DNA of 43,172 nt from Phycisphaerae bacterium (GCA_028285035.1 JANQQF010000069.1:1-43172); one strand, 5' to 3'. Positions 12,001-19,185 are shown, counted from the first letter of the stretch. The notes: generated by a model not told the origin, from the letters alone. Numbers and translations are program-made.

Positions 12001-12062
12001 TTGAGTCACCGACCATTGCTGAATTAACCGTTGAGATTGAGAAGATACTGCTGGAAGAGTGA
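6045..12062 (+). CDS. two-module nonribosomal peptide synthetase with internal sulfotransferase (A-T-ST-C-A-T)
   Basis: A 2005-residue NRPS. Module 1 has no condensation domain and is a loading module: A1 (about 10-510; YTSGSTGKPKG near 155, NGKLDRKALP near 505) and T1 (LGGDSL near 555). A sulfotransferase domain follows (about 645-935) with PAPS-loop FILSPPRSGST at 656-666 and TRHPYGMIHSFE near 786. Then come a condensation domain (about 960-1400, HHTAGDG near 1094), A2 (about 1420-1915) and T2 (LGGHSL near 1957). Hand-aligned specificity codes are D-V-W-C-I-A-M-V-H-K for A1, seven of ten identical to the Thr code, and D-I-L-Q-L-G-M-I-W-K for A2, the known Gly type. There is no thioesterase, reductase or epimerase domain, and no MbtH or phosphopantetheinyl transferase nearby. 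The GTG start has AAGGA nine bases upstream. Confidence 0.93.
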   Translation: MIDRNKFPIHQCFEYQAKTTPNAIALHFEDETRSYEQLNQQANQLAHYLQAKGVGVGDFVSLYLDRSFEMIVAILGVLKSGAVYVPIDPDTPAQRVQFIAIDAQTELLLTQQKLASDIEGVTAQVISLDAEWTSIAQYTKHNPDLDISVDKLAYVIYTSGSTGKPKGVLITHHNVIRLLTETENWYHFNDDDIWTLFHSYAFDVSVWEMWGALFYGGQLVIPSYKISRSPQHFYELLVAKQVTVLCQTPSAFRPLLQVEATHGAHPDLNLRLIIFAGEALALHTLKPWFDAHGDERPQIINMYGITETTVHAMYCRITEADLDSGSIIGEPIPDLQIHILDEQMNPSSQCVPGEIYVGGAGVGRGYHNRPELTAARFIADPFSDDPQARLYRSGDLAQHLPDGNIEFLGRMDHQVKIRGFRVELGEIEATLAEHPDLQEVVVLAREDQSGQQKLVAYIIPAANTIPTVTDLQQFLQPKLPTYMTPSAFVSLEAMPLTTNGKLDRKALPNPDVTRPALNSPYVSARTQLETILVDLWQTTLNLEGIGVKDNFFELGGDSLSGAVVINALQQQLGEYLYIVALFDAPTIVQMADYLETHYASSVARLLGQTVDTEMLQPNRRLEPIHLRGIKQLLQVGIEVETSIVSRSSDKNPPAVFILSPPRSGSTLLRVMLAGHTDLFAPPELDLLNFVTLAQRQQMLANGDSFRLAGTVRALMALHDCGADEAQQMMTQYEQQGMTTVEFFKRLQDQSAAQFVIDKTTFYALDLATLHRIEQQFDQAMYIHLTRHPYGMIHSFEGVRSDRIYFKEQDQFSPREIGELTWLLAHQNILDFLSNVPTNRHHHLSYESLIRQPKATMTKLCHFLGIQFQPDMIDPYHDSHVRMTDGLYGDQASRMLGDVKFHEHRQIDPTVADRWRDSYQIDFLSEQTWQLATELGYDNDLSTATPSTSTPIKIVPRQPDVLIPLSFTQQRLWFLDQYEPDSAAYNIPLVLQLEGAVNVDALEHSLNEIVRRHEMLRTNFVLTDYEPYQMVKDEIKLPLHFLDLSQLDEAERNTKLSTVINEEIRAPFNLARDQLLRAMLLQLDLKKYTLVLVLHHTAGDGWSIGLLFRELAALYQAYTTDTPADLPPLSIQYADYTLWQRVRLEEGLFETQLSYWEEQLKLPLPTIELPTDYPRPALQTFNGNRHTFMLSQMTTDQLTSLGHQTDTTLFMVLLAAFKVLLARCTSQTDIIVGSPIANRGQTELEALIGFFANTLVLRTDLQGNPTFKELLGRVRQTTLEAFEYQETPVEKLIEVLVPDRDLSRNPLFQIMFILQNANMDPVPLSGLTLTPLDYNTGTTKFDLTMMLSPTASGLKGIIEYNTDLFQAKTIERFTAHFLTLIESILANPTQPLSTFKVLTTFEMEQLLQAWNDTQVDYPQDLCVHQLFERQAQRTPDRVAVVDETQQITYEDLNRRANQVGHYLIQKGVTSGDLVGICVDRSIDMMVGLLGILKAGAAYVPLDPSYPHERLGFMLADANVASLLTQASLIEQLPSTDCDVICLDQDWPKIASSNIEPPVNRATSQNLAYVIYTSGSTGKPKGVQLPHQAVVNFLTTMADCPGISSDDTLLAVTTLSFDIAVLELFLPLTVGAKVVLASREMATDGEQLSQQLNEANITLMQATPTTWRLLLEAGWPGSPQLKALCGGEALPRSLANEVLEKVDVLWNMYGPTETTIWSLVHPVTVGDGFVPIGKPIGNTQVYVLDQDLQPVPIGVSGELYIGGDGVAQGYLDRDALTAERFITDPFASDTTARLYKTGDLVRYQLDDEEQPLLEFLGRQDHQVKVRGFRIELGEIELALQQFPAIQQSIVVVRFDQADEMKSLVAYLITDTNVDIVKLRQFLGERLPDYMIPVAFVSLSQWPLTPNGKIDRKALPAPDMTSLAMVDFVAPEGPVEEMLAEIWGDVFGLDQIGLHDNFFHLGGHSLLAVRVISRLRQEYDINIPLRSLFESPTIAELTVEIEKILLEE

Positions 12063-12205
12063 GAATTTGGATTAATGCTAGACCGATTTGACCGAAAACT
12101 GATAGAGACAACGAGGTACACATACATAAATTTCTATAAATGTGATTGCCGAAATGCTAGGGATACCAGCAATTTACGTCTAGGCTCTTTCATCGGTGTA
12201 CTTAG

Positions 12206-13192
12206 ATGAGTGTATCTAAAGACTTTCCTCGATTATGGTCCATCGAGCAGGGCACTGTTATGGTTGTCACCGACCTTCATGGCGACTGGGAGTTGTATCA
12301 GCGCTATCGTGACCACTTTCTACGGCTCAAGGCGGCAGGGGAGGCCGATATTTTGGTGTTTACCGGTGATTTGATCCACCTTGAAACACCTGATATGCCT
12401 GATCAATCACTTGATATTGTCAGTAATGTCAGGCAGCTTCAGGCGCAATATGGCGATGCAATCATCTATCTGCTTGGCAATCATGAGTTGGTTCATATTT
12501 ATGGCATTCCCCTGTCCAAAGGGGAACGTACCTATACCCCCGAATTTGAAGCAGCCTTGACTAGGAGTGGACAACGGGACGAAATTATTGCCTTCTTCGA
12601 CTCGCTTCCCTTTTTTGTGCGCACTCAGGCAGGCATCAGCTTGACCCACGCCGGGGCTAATGCAGCTTTTCCCGATTTTGCCTCTCAGTTGTTTCATTGG
12701 GATCATCAGGCTTGGTTAGAACAGGCTAAAGTTGCCTTAGCGGCTGAAAAACTTGAGGTCCTGCGACAAAATTATGCTCACCAATATCAAATGCCTTATG
12801 AAATGATTGCTAAACATTTTTTGGCTGTCACTGGGCCGGATGACTCGCGTTATGATGATTTATTACGGGGCTACTTTGCCTCAAATAATCGAGCCTTCCA
12901 GGAACAACTTTGGCCAACCTTTTTTACCCGCTGCGAGTACGAATATTCTCGTTATGATCGAGTTTTGGATGCTATGCTACAATCTTTGTCCGTTGGTTAT
13001 ACCTCCCAGCAAATTCTTGTGGCTGGTCACATTCAAATTCGTCGTGGCTACAATTTGATCGCTAAACGCCACCTGCGCCTAGCGAGCGGTTGTCACGCTG
13101 ACCCCGCTAAATCTAGAGTCTTCCTGCGTTTTGATGCGGCCACCCCCCCGAAAAAGCCAAAAACATTGTACAAGAATGTCGAGCGCCTTTGA
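12206..13192 (+). CDS. calcineurin-like (PPP-type) metallophosphoesterase
   Basis: A 328-residue cytoplasmic phosphoesterase with a complete set of metal-binding motifs: TDLHGD (D23, H25), GDLIH (near 54), LLGNHE (near 90), LTHAG and a late AGHIQ histidine. These match the PPP family of Ser/Thr phosphatases and ApaH-like hydrolases, so two metal ions and activity on phosphoesters are expected; the natural substrate is unknown. It lies 143 bases after the NRPS in the same direction. The gap has no clear terminator, so co-transcription is possible but not shown. I found no sequence argument tying it to peptide synthesis. Confidence 0.8.
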   Translation: MSVSKDFPRLWSIEQGTVMVVTDLHGDWELYQRYRDHFLRLKAAGEADILVFTGDLIHLETPDMPDQSLDIVSNVRQLQAQYGDAIIYLLGNHELVHIYGIPLSKGERTYTPEFEAALTRSGQRDEIIAFFDSLPFFVRTQAGISLTHAGANAAFPDFASQLFHWDHQAWLEQAKVALAAEKLEVLRQNYAHQYQMPYEMIAKHFLAVTGPDDSRYDDLLRGYFASNNRAFQEQLWPTFFTRCEYEYSRYDRVLDAMLQSLSVGYTSQQILVAGHIQIRRGYNLIAKRHLRLASGCHADPAKSRVFLRFDAATPPKKPKTLYKNVERL

Positions 13193-13248
13193 GATTGTAT
13201 AAGTAAGCTAACTTTTTGGACACGAGAATGCGAAAAAATGTGAGGAAC

Positions 13249-13270
13249 TTTGTGTCCGATAACGCTTTGA
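13249..13270 (+). promoter_or_regulatory. 22-bp motif shared with the binding-protein gene upstream region
   Basis: TTTGTGTCCGA-TAA-CGCTTTGA ends 16 bases before the SDR gene. A copy differing only in the three central bases lies at 20908-20929. The core GTGTCC also occurs inverted (GGACAC) near 13218. It may be a regulator site; its function is unknown. Confidence 0.35.
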
Positions 13271-13286
13271 AGTATAGGATAATAAT

Positions 13287-14321
13287 GTGAAGACAACCCG
13301 TGAAAGGACTGTGTTGGTCACAGGTGCCTCTGGGTTCATTGCAATGCATTGCATCTTGCAGCTTTTGGAGCAGGGGTACACCGTTCGGGGCACCCTGCGG
13401 ACACCCTCTCGCGAGCTAAATTTGCGCAAAACCTTGGCTAGTTACACAGATGTTGGTGAGCGATTGTCATTTGTAACTGCAGATTTGACCAAGGATGAGG
13501 GCTGGGCTGAAGCGGTCTCAGATTGTATGTATGTCTTGCACGTGGCCTCCCCTTTACCCCGATACAACCCCAAACACGAAGATGAACTGATAATCCCTGC
13601 CCGTGAGGGTACCTTGCGAGTGCTCAAAGCTGCTGTCGCAGCTGGTGTTAAGCGGGTTGTACTCACTTCCTCCATCGCGGCTATTACGTATGGCCACCCC
13701 AAAACAAAAACTGTCTTTGATGAGTCAGACTGGTCTAACACCGAAAATGAAATCAATGCTTATCCTAAAAGTAAAACATTGGCTGAACGGGCTGCGTGGG
13801 ATTTTGTAAATGATCTTGAGGGGGATGACAGTCTGGAATTGGTTGCGATTAATCCTGGTGTGGTGTTGGGGCCGATTTTGGACGAGGATTATGGCACCTC
13901 AGGCGAGGTGGTTCGTAGGCTGATGCGACGAGGCGTGCCGGGTATTCCGAATATCGGCTTTTCTGTGGTTGATGTCCGTGATGTGGCTTCGGCCCACGTA
14001 GCCGCCATGACAACCCCAGAGGCAGCGGGCCATCGATTTTGTTGCGTAACTGAATTTGTCTGGCTGGCCGAAATCGCCGCGATTTTGCAAAAACACTTTG
14101 CCGCTCAGGGATACAAAATCCCTACCCGGCATCTGCCCGATTTCGTGCTTCGGTTCATCGGCATCTTTAGCAAAACTGTGGGCCTGATTGCTGGTAATTT
14201 GGGGCGCCGTACCGATATTTCCAACAATCATATTCGTGAGGTGCTTGATTGGCAGCCTCGTTCACTAGAGGAAATGATTGTGGATATGGCGGAGAGTATG
14301 ATTAAGTACAAGGTCGTTTAG
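13287..14321 (+). CDS. NAD(P)-dependent extended SDR, dihydroflavonol-4-reductase-like
   Basis: A 344-residue extended short-chain dehydrogenase. The N terminus carries the Rossmann motif VTGASGFIA, with Ala in place of the last usual Gly. The catalytic serine region LTSSIAAI and the YPKSK (YxxxK) motif are present, followed by a variable substrate-binding half. This is the layout of dihydroflavonol/cinnamoyl-CoA reductase-like enzymes, which in bacteria reduce diverse ketones and aldehydes. The start is GTG with AGGA about seven bases upstream; the ATG two bases earlier runs straight into a stop. It converges on the next gene with only 17 bases between stops. Substrate unknown. Confidence 0.82.
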   Translation: MKTTRERTVLVTGASGFIAMHCILQLLEQGYTVRGTLRTPSRELNLRKTLASYTDVGERLSFVTADLTKDEGWAEAVSDCMYVLHVASPLPRYNPKHEDELIIPAREGTLRVLKAAVAAGVKRVVLTSSIAAITYGHPKTKTVFDESDWSNTENEINAYPKSKTLAERAAWDFVNDLEGDDSLELVAINPGVVLGPILDEDYGTSGEVVRRLMRRGVPGIPNIGFSVVDVRDVASAHVAAMTTPEAAGHRFCCVTEFVWLAEIAAILQKHFAAQGYKIPTRHLPDFVLRFIGIFSKTVGLIAGNLGRRTDISNNHIREVLDWQPRSLEEMIVDMAESMIKYKVV

Positions 14322-14338
14322 ATTAAAAATTTATGAGA

Positions 14339-15376
14339 TTATGGCTCCCAGCCTTTCATATTGATAACTGTGTTGTCTTGGGCTGAGGTATAACAGGCCT
14401 CAACAAGCTGGATGGTTTTCAAGTAGTCCGGCCCATTGCTTTCAAAGTCGCCCCCATTGACCATGACATCAACGAAATGACGTTGCAGAGCGTGTACACA
14501 ATCTCCGGCAAATCCTATTTTTTCATAGGTAAAATGATGTTGTTGTGTAGATCCGCCGAGCGCCTTCAAATATAATTGCCCTTCAGGATCTAGCAAAAGG
14601 TGGCCTTCACTCCCATCAATTCGCATCTCACCAAATGTAAATCTTTGGTTTTCCGTGTCGATTTCATTGTAGCGATTGCTATCAAAGATCGCAGTTGCGC
14701 CACTTTCAAATCCAAAGATTATCTGCCCACTATCCTCACCCTTGATGACAGGATTCAACTGGCGTAGCCGTGCATATATAGTGTCAATCTCCCCTAGCAA
14801 ATAGCGAAAAGTGTCGATAAAATGAACGCCAGTTTCAAACATCAGGAGGCGCTCATACTCACGAAAAAAGGGCTGTCGGGCCAAGTAAGCATCATCTCCC
14901 CAGCCATCGCCCGTTCGCATCCGAAAGTTCACACAGAAGATTTCACCTAACACATCAGCCTCAATTAACTGTTTGATCTCACGATACCACGGCTGCCAGC
15001 GCCAATTTTCGTGCACCATAAAACGTACATCAGCCGCTTGCATCATTTCGATGATCTGCACACTTTCTTGATAAGTTGGGGCTAAAGGCTTCTGGCAAAT
15101 GACGTGGAGATTCCGTTCTATCGCAGCTTGGCAAATCTCAAGATGTGTTGTTGGCGGGGTAACGATATCAACAAAATCGAGCGTTTCATTCTCGAAGAGA
15201 GTTGTATAGCTGGTATAGGTTTGAGGAATTTGATGCTGTTTTGCTGCTGCTTGCGCTTTTTCAGAATCAAGGTCAACCACAGCCACAATGTCAACCTCGG
15301 GAATCCGAGTCCAAGCTTCAAGCTGAAATTGGCTAAAGTAACCAGTGCCGATGACGGCACCGCGTAATTTGGTCAT
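14339..15376 (-). CDS. Gfo/Idh/MocA family oxidoreductase
   Basis: A 345-residue NAD(P)-dependent sugar or polyol dehydrogenase-like protein. The N-terminal Rossmann motif is VIGTGYFSQ, followed by the acidic VVDLD that selects the ribose hydroxyls of NAD. The usual EKP motif reads QKP here (VICQKPLAP near residue 97), a variant seen in part of the family. The C-terminal half fits the family's alpha/beta substrate domain. It is the last gene of the minus-strand catabolic cluster, 95 bases after the DUF1537 kinase, with AAAGGA before the ATG. A role in oxidising the imported sugar or sugar acid is inferred from context. Confidence 0.85.
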   Translation of the reverse strand: MTKLRGAVIGTGYFSQFQLEAWTRIPEVDIVAVVDLDSEKAQAAAKQHQIPQTYTSYTTLFENETLDFVDIVTPPTTHLEICQAAIERNLHVICQKPLAPTYQESVQIIEMMQAADVRFMVHENWRWQPWYREIKQLIEADVLGEIFCVNFRMRTGDGWGDDAYLARQPFFREYERLLMFETGVHFIDTFRYLLGEIDTIYARLRQLNPVIKGEDSGQIIFGFESGATAIFDSNRYNEIDTENQRFTFGEMRIDGSEGHLLLDPEGQLYLKALGGSTQQHHFTYEKIGFAGDCVHALQRHFVDVMVNGGDFESNGPDYLKTIQLVEACYTSAQDNTVINMKGWEP

Positions 15377-15423
15377 TTGTTTGTCCTTTGCACGCTCAAA
15401 TTCTCAGCCTATTGAGTCAGTAG

Positions 15424-15474
15424 TGTAGAGGCGTCCCTTGTGGGCGCCCGAAGCTGGGTAAGCACAAGGCATTA
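15424..15474. repeat. dispersed palindromic repeat, degenerate copy
   Basis: This reads TGTAGAGGCGTCCCTTGTGG and continues through GCCCGAAGC and GCACAAGGCATT. It matches the full element at 25884-25942 over most of its length but has lost the right-hand GCCCCTACA end. The stop codon of the DUF1537 gene lies inside it, so insertion or decay reached the gene's 3' end. Confidence 0.65.
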
Positions 15475-16887
15475 TCTCAAACGGTTAACCGCCGTCAGCA
15501 ACGCCTGATCATCACCCACATTGCCGGGAAAGACCACATAGGCCATCCCTGGATAGCGGCTCTCTGGGCCTGCTTGCCAAACGGGAATTCCAGGCAGGAT
15601 TTGCCCCATAATCATCGCGAGTCGAATATGGAGTGCTTTGGTCGCGACATCGCTGGAGGTGATGCCCCCCTTAGCAATGAGGTAGCGAGGCTGAACGACA
15701 ATCCGTTTGACAACCTCAACGAGGCTAGCGGAAACAATATTGCCAATGGTGAGGCTATCAACCGCATCCCGACCCGCAATCAGCTCCCGGCTGGTATACA
15801 CGACGGCATCTCGCCCCGCGTTTAAATGTTGATTAAGCTGATCGATGACCGAGGTGATTTCGCTAGAGCGTGTGGTCTCATCGAGTAAGCAACTCACCCG
15901 AATTTCAACGGGTGCAACAATATCAGCCTTGAATAAAGCATTGAGCTGTTGGGTGGTTTTTGGCACATAGGAACCGACAACGACCAACCCGCCATTGGAC
16001 CTGTTTTCTGATGAAACCATTTCGTCGCGAGTCAATAACTCACGGGGTACAACACCGGCTCGAGCGCGAACAAAGGAGGCGGCCGTACGATACATAAACG
16101 TTTGACCTGCTGCCTCGGCTTCAAGTAAGCCGGCGACAAATACATCTTGATCCTGATAGCTGGCCGAATTGACGACACAGACGGACCCTGTTGGTAGACT
16201 CATCAGCTTTTGTTTGACAACACTTGGCCCGCCTACTCTGAGATCTTTGATCGTGATAGAGTCGACTCGTTGTGCTGGAAATCGGCCTGCACTTTTCTCA
16301 GTCACCCACTGCCGTAAATTTGACTGCGTGTAGCCAAATGATTTATCTTGGGCAAAAGGCGTTTGGGCCGCTGGGATAAGGGTGTTCCCTTCGGCAACGT
16401 AATGAACATCATTGACCGTGTATCGCCCTCCCTCTAAAAAGAAGGGGATAATGAGCCAAACATCAGCCACTTGGTTCAAGCTTGTGCTTAAGGCATCAAG
16501 CTCAAGGGGGAAATGGCCACGGAGGGTACTATCGCTGCGACTAACAATGGCAAAATCAATCCCAGTTTCGTTCGAAGCTGCCTGTAAATTCTGCCCGATG
16601 TCTATATTGAGTGCGTGCGCTTCATCAGCAGGAAGACTACGGGAGTTGGTTAGAATATAAAACGCAGGCCCGTCTTCTTTTAACGCTGCCCTCAAGCTTA
16701 CTTGGCTCCATTCCGTCAGCACTGGGATGCTATGGACGGTTTGGGTGCCGGTCGGATCATCATCCAGTACCACGAGTTTACGGTTGTTGGCCTCAAGCGA
16801 GTGCTTGATCTTGAACAAAAGCGGCTCAGGCCACTCGGGGGGCAGGGCGGCTAATGTATCTTGCAGATTTAGGATTGGCTCTGTCAT
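15472..16887 (-). CDS. DUF1537 four-carbon acid sugar kinase family protein
   Basis: A 471-residue ATP-dependent kinase of the OtnK/DtnK type, which phosphorylates 3-oxo-tetronates, threonate or erythronate at O4. The N-terminal substrate-binding domain has VVLDDDPTGTQTVHS (near 40), the family hallmark, and FAIVSRSDSTLRGHFP near 112. The C-terminal nucleotide domain has LIAKGGITSSDVATKAL near 405. Length is normal for the family. Its start codon shares one base with the stop of the VOC gene (TAATG), so the two are coupled. In this operon it supports breakdown of a four-carbon sugar acid; the exact acid and stereochemistry are not determined. Confidence 0.88.
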   Translation of the reverse strand: MTEPILNLQDTLAALPPEWPEPLLFKIKHSLEANNRKLVVLDDDPTGTQTVHSIPVLTEWSQVSLRAALKEDGPAFYILTNSRSLPADEAHALNIDIGQNLQAASNETGIDFAIVSRSDSTLRGHFPLELDALSTSLNQVADVWLIIPFFLEGGRYTVNDVHYVAEGNTLIPAAQTPFAQDKSFGYTQSNLRQWVTEKSAGRFPAQRVDSITIKDLRVGGPSVVKQKLMSLPTGSVCVVNSASYQDQDVFVAGLLEAEAAGQTFMYRTAASFVRARAGVVPRELLTRDEMVSSENRSNGGLVVVGSYVPKTTQQLNALFKADIVAPVEIRVSCLLDETTRSSEITSVIDQLNQHLNAGRDAVVYTSRELIAGRDAVDSLTIGNIVSASLVEVVKRIVVQPRYLIAKGGITSSDVATKALHIRLAMIMGQILPGIPVWQAGPESRYPGMAYVVFPGNVGDDQALLTAVNRLR

Positions 16888-17282
16888 TACGACCCTGTCA
16901 CCTCGACGATTATTCCGTTTGTATGACTGCTATCGAAAAATAGAGCACGCTTTCCTTCAGTGCCCTGATGTGGCGTTGATGCGGCAGCAGGAACCGGACC
17001 ATCTGTTAGGGCCTCATCAACATTGTTTACCTTCAAACAGAAATGATGGAGACCGCTGCCATTTTCTTTTAACCAACCTTGCAAGGGATGATCCTCAACA
17101 AGCGGTTGAACTAACTGCAAATGGGTGTTGCCCAAATCAAGATGAGTCAATAGAACAGTGTTGTTGTTGACTACCTCACTACAAACCACGGGAAAGCCCA
17201 TCGTATCTCGCCACAATTTGAGGGCAACCTGTGTATCTGGCACGACGATAGCGAGGTGATCGAGACCTTGGAACATATCCAT
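16887..17282 (-). CDS. VOC family protein, methylmalonyl-CoA epimerase-like
   Basis: A 131-residue vicinal oxygen chelate protein made of two beta-alpha-beta-beta-beta units. Metal ligands of the methylmalonyl-CoA epimerase type appear present: His in LDHLAIVV (near 8), Gln in LQLVQP (near 57), His in GLHHFCLKV (near 90) and Glu in IIVEVTGS (near 127). The fold suits isomerases, epimerases and dioxygenases, so the reaction is uncertain. In this cluster an epimerase or isomerase acting on a catabolic intermediate is plausible. It begins four bases after the upstream permease stop and overlaps the downstream kinase by one base. Confidence 0.8.
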   Translation of the reverse strand: MDMFQGLDHLAIVVPDTQVALKLWRDTMGFPVVCSEVVNNNTVLLTHLDLGNTHLQLVQPLVEDHPLQGWLKENGSGLHHFCLKVNNVDEALTDGPVPAAASTPHQGTEGKRALFFDSSHTNGIIVEVTGS

Positions 17283-17286
17283 AGCT

Positions 17287-18162
17287 CTATCCCTTCACTG
17301 CACCAGCGGTTAGACCCGCCAGATAGAAATCCATCAAAAAGGTGTAAACCAAAACGACGGGCACCGATCCTAACAACGCCGCAGCCATCAATTGTCCCCA
17401 GAAAAAGACATCGCCGACCTGGAGGGCATTGACTACACCTAAGGCCACCGGCATTTTTGAGGAGGACCGAATGAAGGTGAAGGCGTACAGATACTCATTC
17501 CATGATAGGGTGAAGGCAAAAAAGAAGACCGAAATCACGCCGGGTAAAACCAGCGGTAGGTCGATCATAATCATCGCTTGCAAGCGACTGGCCCCATCAA
17601 TCCGGGCAGCATCGGCCAATTCGCTGGGGATGCTTTTGAAGTAGCCTGACAGCATCCAGGCGATAAAGGGCACCAGAAAGGTGAGGTACACGAGGATAAG
17701 GGACCATAAGGTATTTGAGATGCCAATTTGGTTAACCACATCATTTAAGGGAATGAAGAGCAGTACAGGTGGAATGAGATAGGTGGCAAAGACGACCAAG
17801 GCGGCAAACGCCCCACCTTTATACCGCAATCGACCCAGACTATAGGCTGCAGCAACACCAATAATGAGGGCAATAATTGAAGCCACAATCGCCACCCAGA
17901 AGCTATTCCACATCCAGCGTAGAAACTGCGTTTGCTCAAGTAAGGCTTGATAATGCTCAATTGTGACGGTTTGAATACCAAACGGGTTTTTTCCCACTTG
18001 ATACAGTTCACTTCCGGCCCGAATCGAAGTGATGAACATCCAGGCGAAAGGAAACAAGGAGAAAAAGCCAAAGAAGAGGATTGAGATGGTGAGTAATGTA
18101 TTTTTTCCCAAATCCATCTTTTGCAGTCGTTGGGAAAATGATGGTTTATATGATGTAGTCAT
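17287..18162 (-). CDS. carbohydrate ABC transporter permease, MalG type
   Basis: A 291-residue inner-membrane permease with six predicted transmembrane segments. The EAA loop reads ADAARIDGASRLQAMIMIDLPLV, which contacts the ATPase, and the tail AGLTAGAVKG is typical of MalG-like proteins. The reading frame extends upstream to 18216, but the ATG at 18162 (MTTSYK) is preferred: it has GGAG upstream and leaves a four-base gap from the previous permease instead of a 50-base overlap. With the MalF-type partner it forms the membrane channel of a CUT1 sugar importer. No ATPase gene is in the window. Confidence 0.9.
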   Translation of the reverse strand: MTTSYKPSFSQRLQKMDLGKNTLLTISILFFGFFSLFPFAWMFITSIRAGSELYQVGKNPFGIQTVTIEHYQALLEQTQFLRWMWNSFWVAIVASIIALIIGVAAAYSLGRLRYKGGAFAALVVFATYLIPPVLLFIPLNDVVNQIGISNTLWSLILVYLTFLVPFIAWMLSGYFKSIPSELADAARIDGASRLQAMIMIDLPLVLPGVISVFFFAFTLSWNEYLYAFTFIRSSSKMPVALGVVNALQVGDVFFWGQLMAAALLGSVPVVLVYTFLMDFYLAGLTAGAVKG

Positions 18163-18166
18163 AAAA

Positions 18167-19114
18167 TTAATCGCTCCTACGTAGATATCGAACTTGCATA
18201 GCAATGACGAAGACAAGGAAAGGGAAGAGGAAGGTGGCGATCGCCGCCCCTCGGGCTACATCAGCACTACGGATTGCCGTACGGAAGGCCAATGTCGCGA
18301 TCAGGTGGGTGCTGTTTAATGGCCCACCTTTGGTCAAAATCCAGACGATCTGGAAGTCACCCAGGGTAATGACGAAAGAGAAAAGGGTGACAACGGCCAA
18401 AATAGGTAGGATATGGGGTAAGGTTACGTTCCAAAAGCGTTGCCACGCATTCGCGCCATCGACGATGGCCGCTTCATACAGATCTTTGGGCACGGTCACT
18501 AGCCCGGCTAACAAAATCATCCCAAAAAAGGGCACCCCTCGCCAGATGTTGACAGTTTGTACCGCCGCCATCGCTAATTCTGGATCACCCAACCAAGGAA
18601 TTTTCTGGCTGACAAGGCCTAGTTGGGTGAGGAAGTAGGTGATGATGCTGAATTGTGAGTCAAACATCCAGACCCACGCTAAGATGCTGAGTGAAGAGGG
18701 AGCAACCCAGGGCAACAGAAAAACGGCCCGAATAACGCGACGTAAACGAATAATTTCATTAAGACATAGGGCCATAATCAGGCCGAGGAGCGCTTTGAAG
18801 ATAACGGCGGTCACCGAATAGTTAAATGTATTGATGAGCGTTTTTATAAAGATGGGGTCGCCCAAGAGATTTGTATAGTTTTGGAAGCCAACAAAGTTGT
18901 ACTCTGGTTGAGCCAATAATTTGTTGGTAAAGCTGTAAAACACGGATAGCAAAAATGGGTAGCCAATTAGCCCCAGCACAACAATCATCATCGGCACCAG
19001 GAGGATGTAGCCGAGTATACTTTCGCGCTCCAGGCCAGACTCCCACCATTTTTTCGCCCGTTGATGCCAAGCCAGGGGTGGCTTTACGGCAGTTGAATTG
19101 TTCATGACACTCAT
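18167..19114 (-). CDS. carbohydrate ABC transporter permease, MalF type
   Basis: A 315-residue permease with six predicted transmembrane segments and a short cytoplasmic N terminus rich in Lys and Trp. The EAA loop is YEAAIVDGANAWQRFWNVTLP (near 217-237). It pairs with the MalG-type permease four bases downstream and the binding lipoprotein upstream to form a CUT1 family importer for a sugar or sugar derivative. The ATG follows AGGTA. A 230-base gap with two hairpins separates it from the binding-protein gene, which may set different expression levels for the soluble and membrane subunits. Confidence 0.9.
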   Translation of the reverse strand: MSVMNNSTAVKPPLAWHQRAKKWWESGLERESILGYILLVPMMIVVLGLIGYPFLLSVFYSFTNKLLAQPEYNFVGFQNYTNLLGDPIFIKTLINTFNYSVTAVIFKALLGLIMALCLNEIIRLRRVIRAVFLLPWVAPSSLSILAWVWMFDSQFSIITYFLTQLGLVSQKIPWLGDPELAMAAVQTVNIWRGVPFFGMILLAGLVTVPKDLYEAAIVDGANAWQRFWNVTLPHILPILAVVTLFSFVITLGDFQIVWILTKGGPLNSTHLIATLAFRTAIRSADVARGAAIATFLFPFLVFVIAMQVRYLRRSD

Positions 19115-19140
19115 TTGTTTTACCTATTATGTAGAGGGCT

Positions 19141-19185
19141 GGAGATTGGAGAGCAGAGGTTGATATTTTCTGATCTCCAATTTCC
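19141..19185. repeat. hairpin repeat between binding protein and permease genes
   Basis: The arms GGAGATTGGAGAGCAG and CTGATCTCCAATTTCC pair at 14 of 16 positions around a 13-base loop. It lies in the leader of the MalF-type permease. It may be a decayed repeat element or an mRNA structure; no T-run follows. Confidence 0.6.

Noticed and set aside
13193..13286. Possible terminator after the phosphoesterase gene
   Set aside because: The inverted GGACAC/GTGTCC cores are too far apart and there is no T-run; it is better seen as part of the upstream region of the SDR gene.
16727..17170. 147-codon plus-strand open frame across the kinase/VOC boundary
   Set aside because: It overlaps two well-supported minus-strand genes, resembles no family and has no ribosome binding site.
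18204..18638. 144-codon plus-strand open frame within the MalF-type permease gene
   Set aside because: It is antisense to conserved permease sequence and its Lys/Arg/Thr-rich composition reflects the opposite strand.
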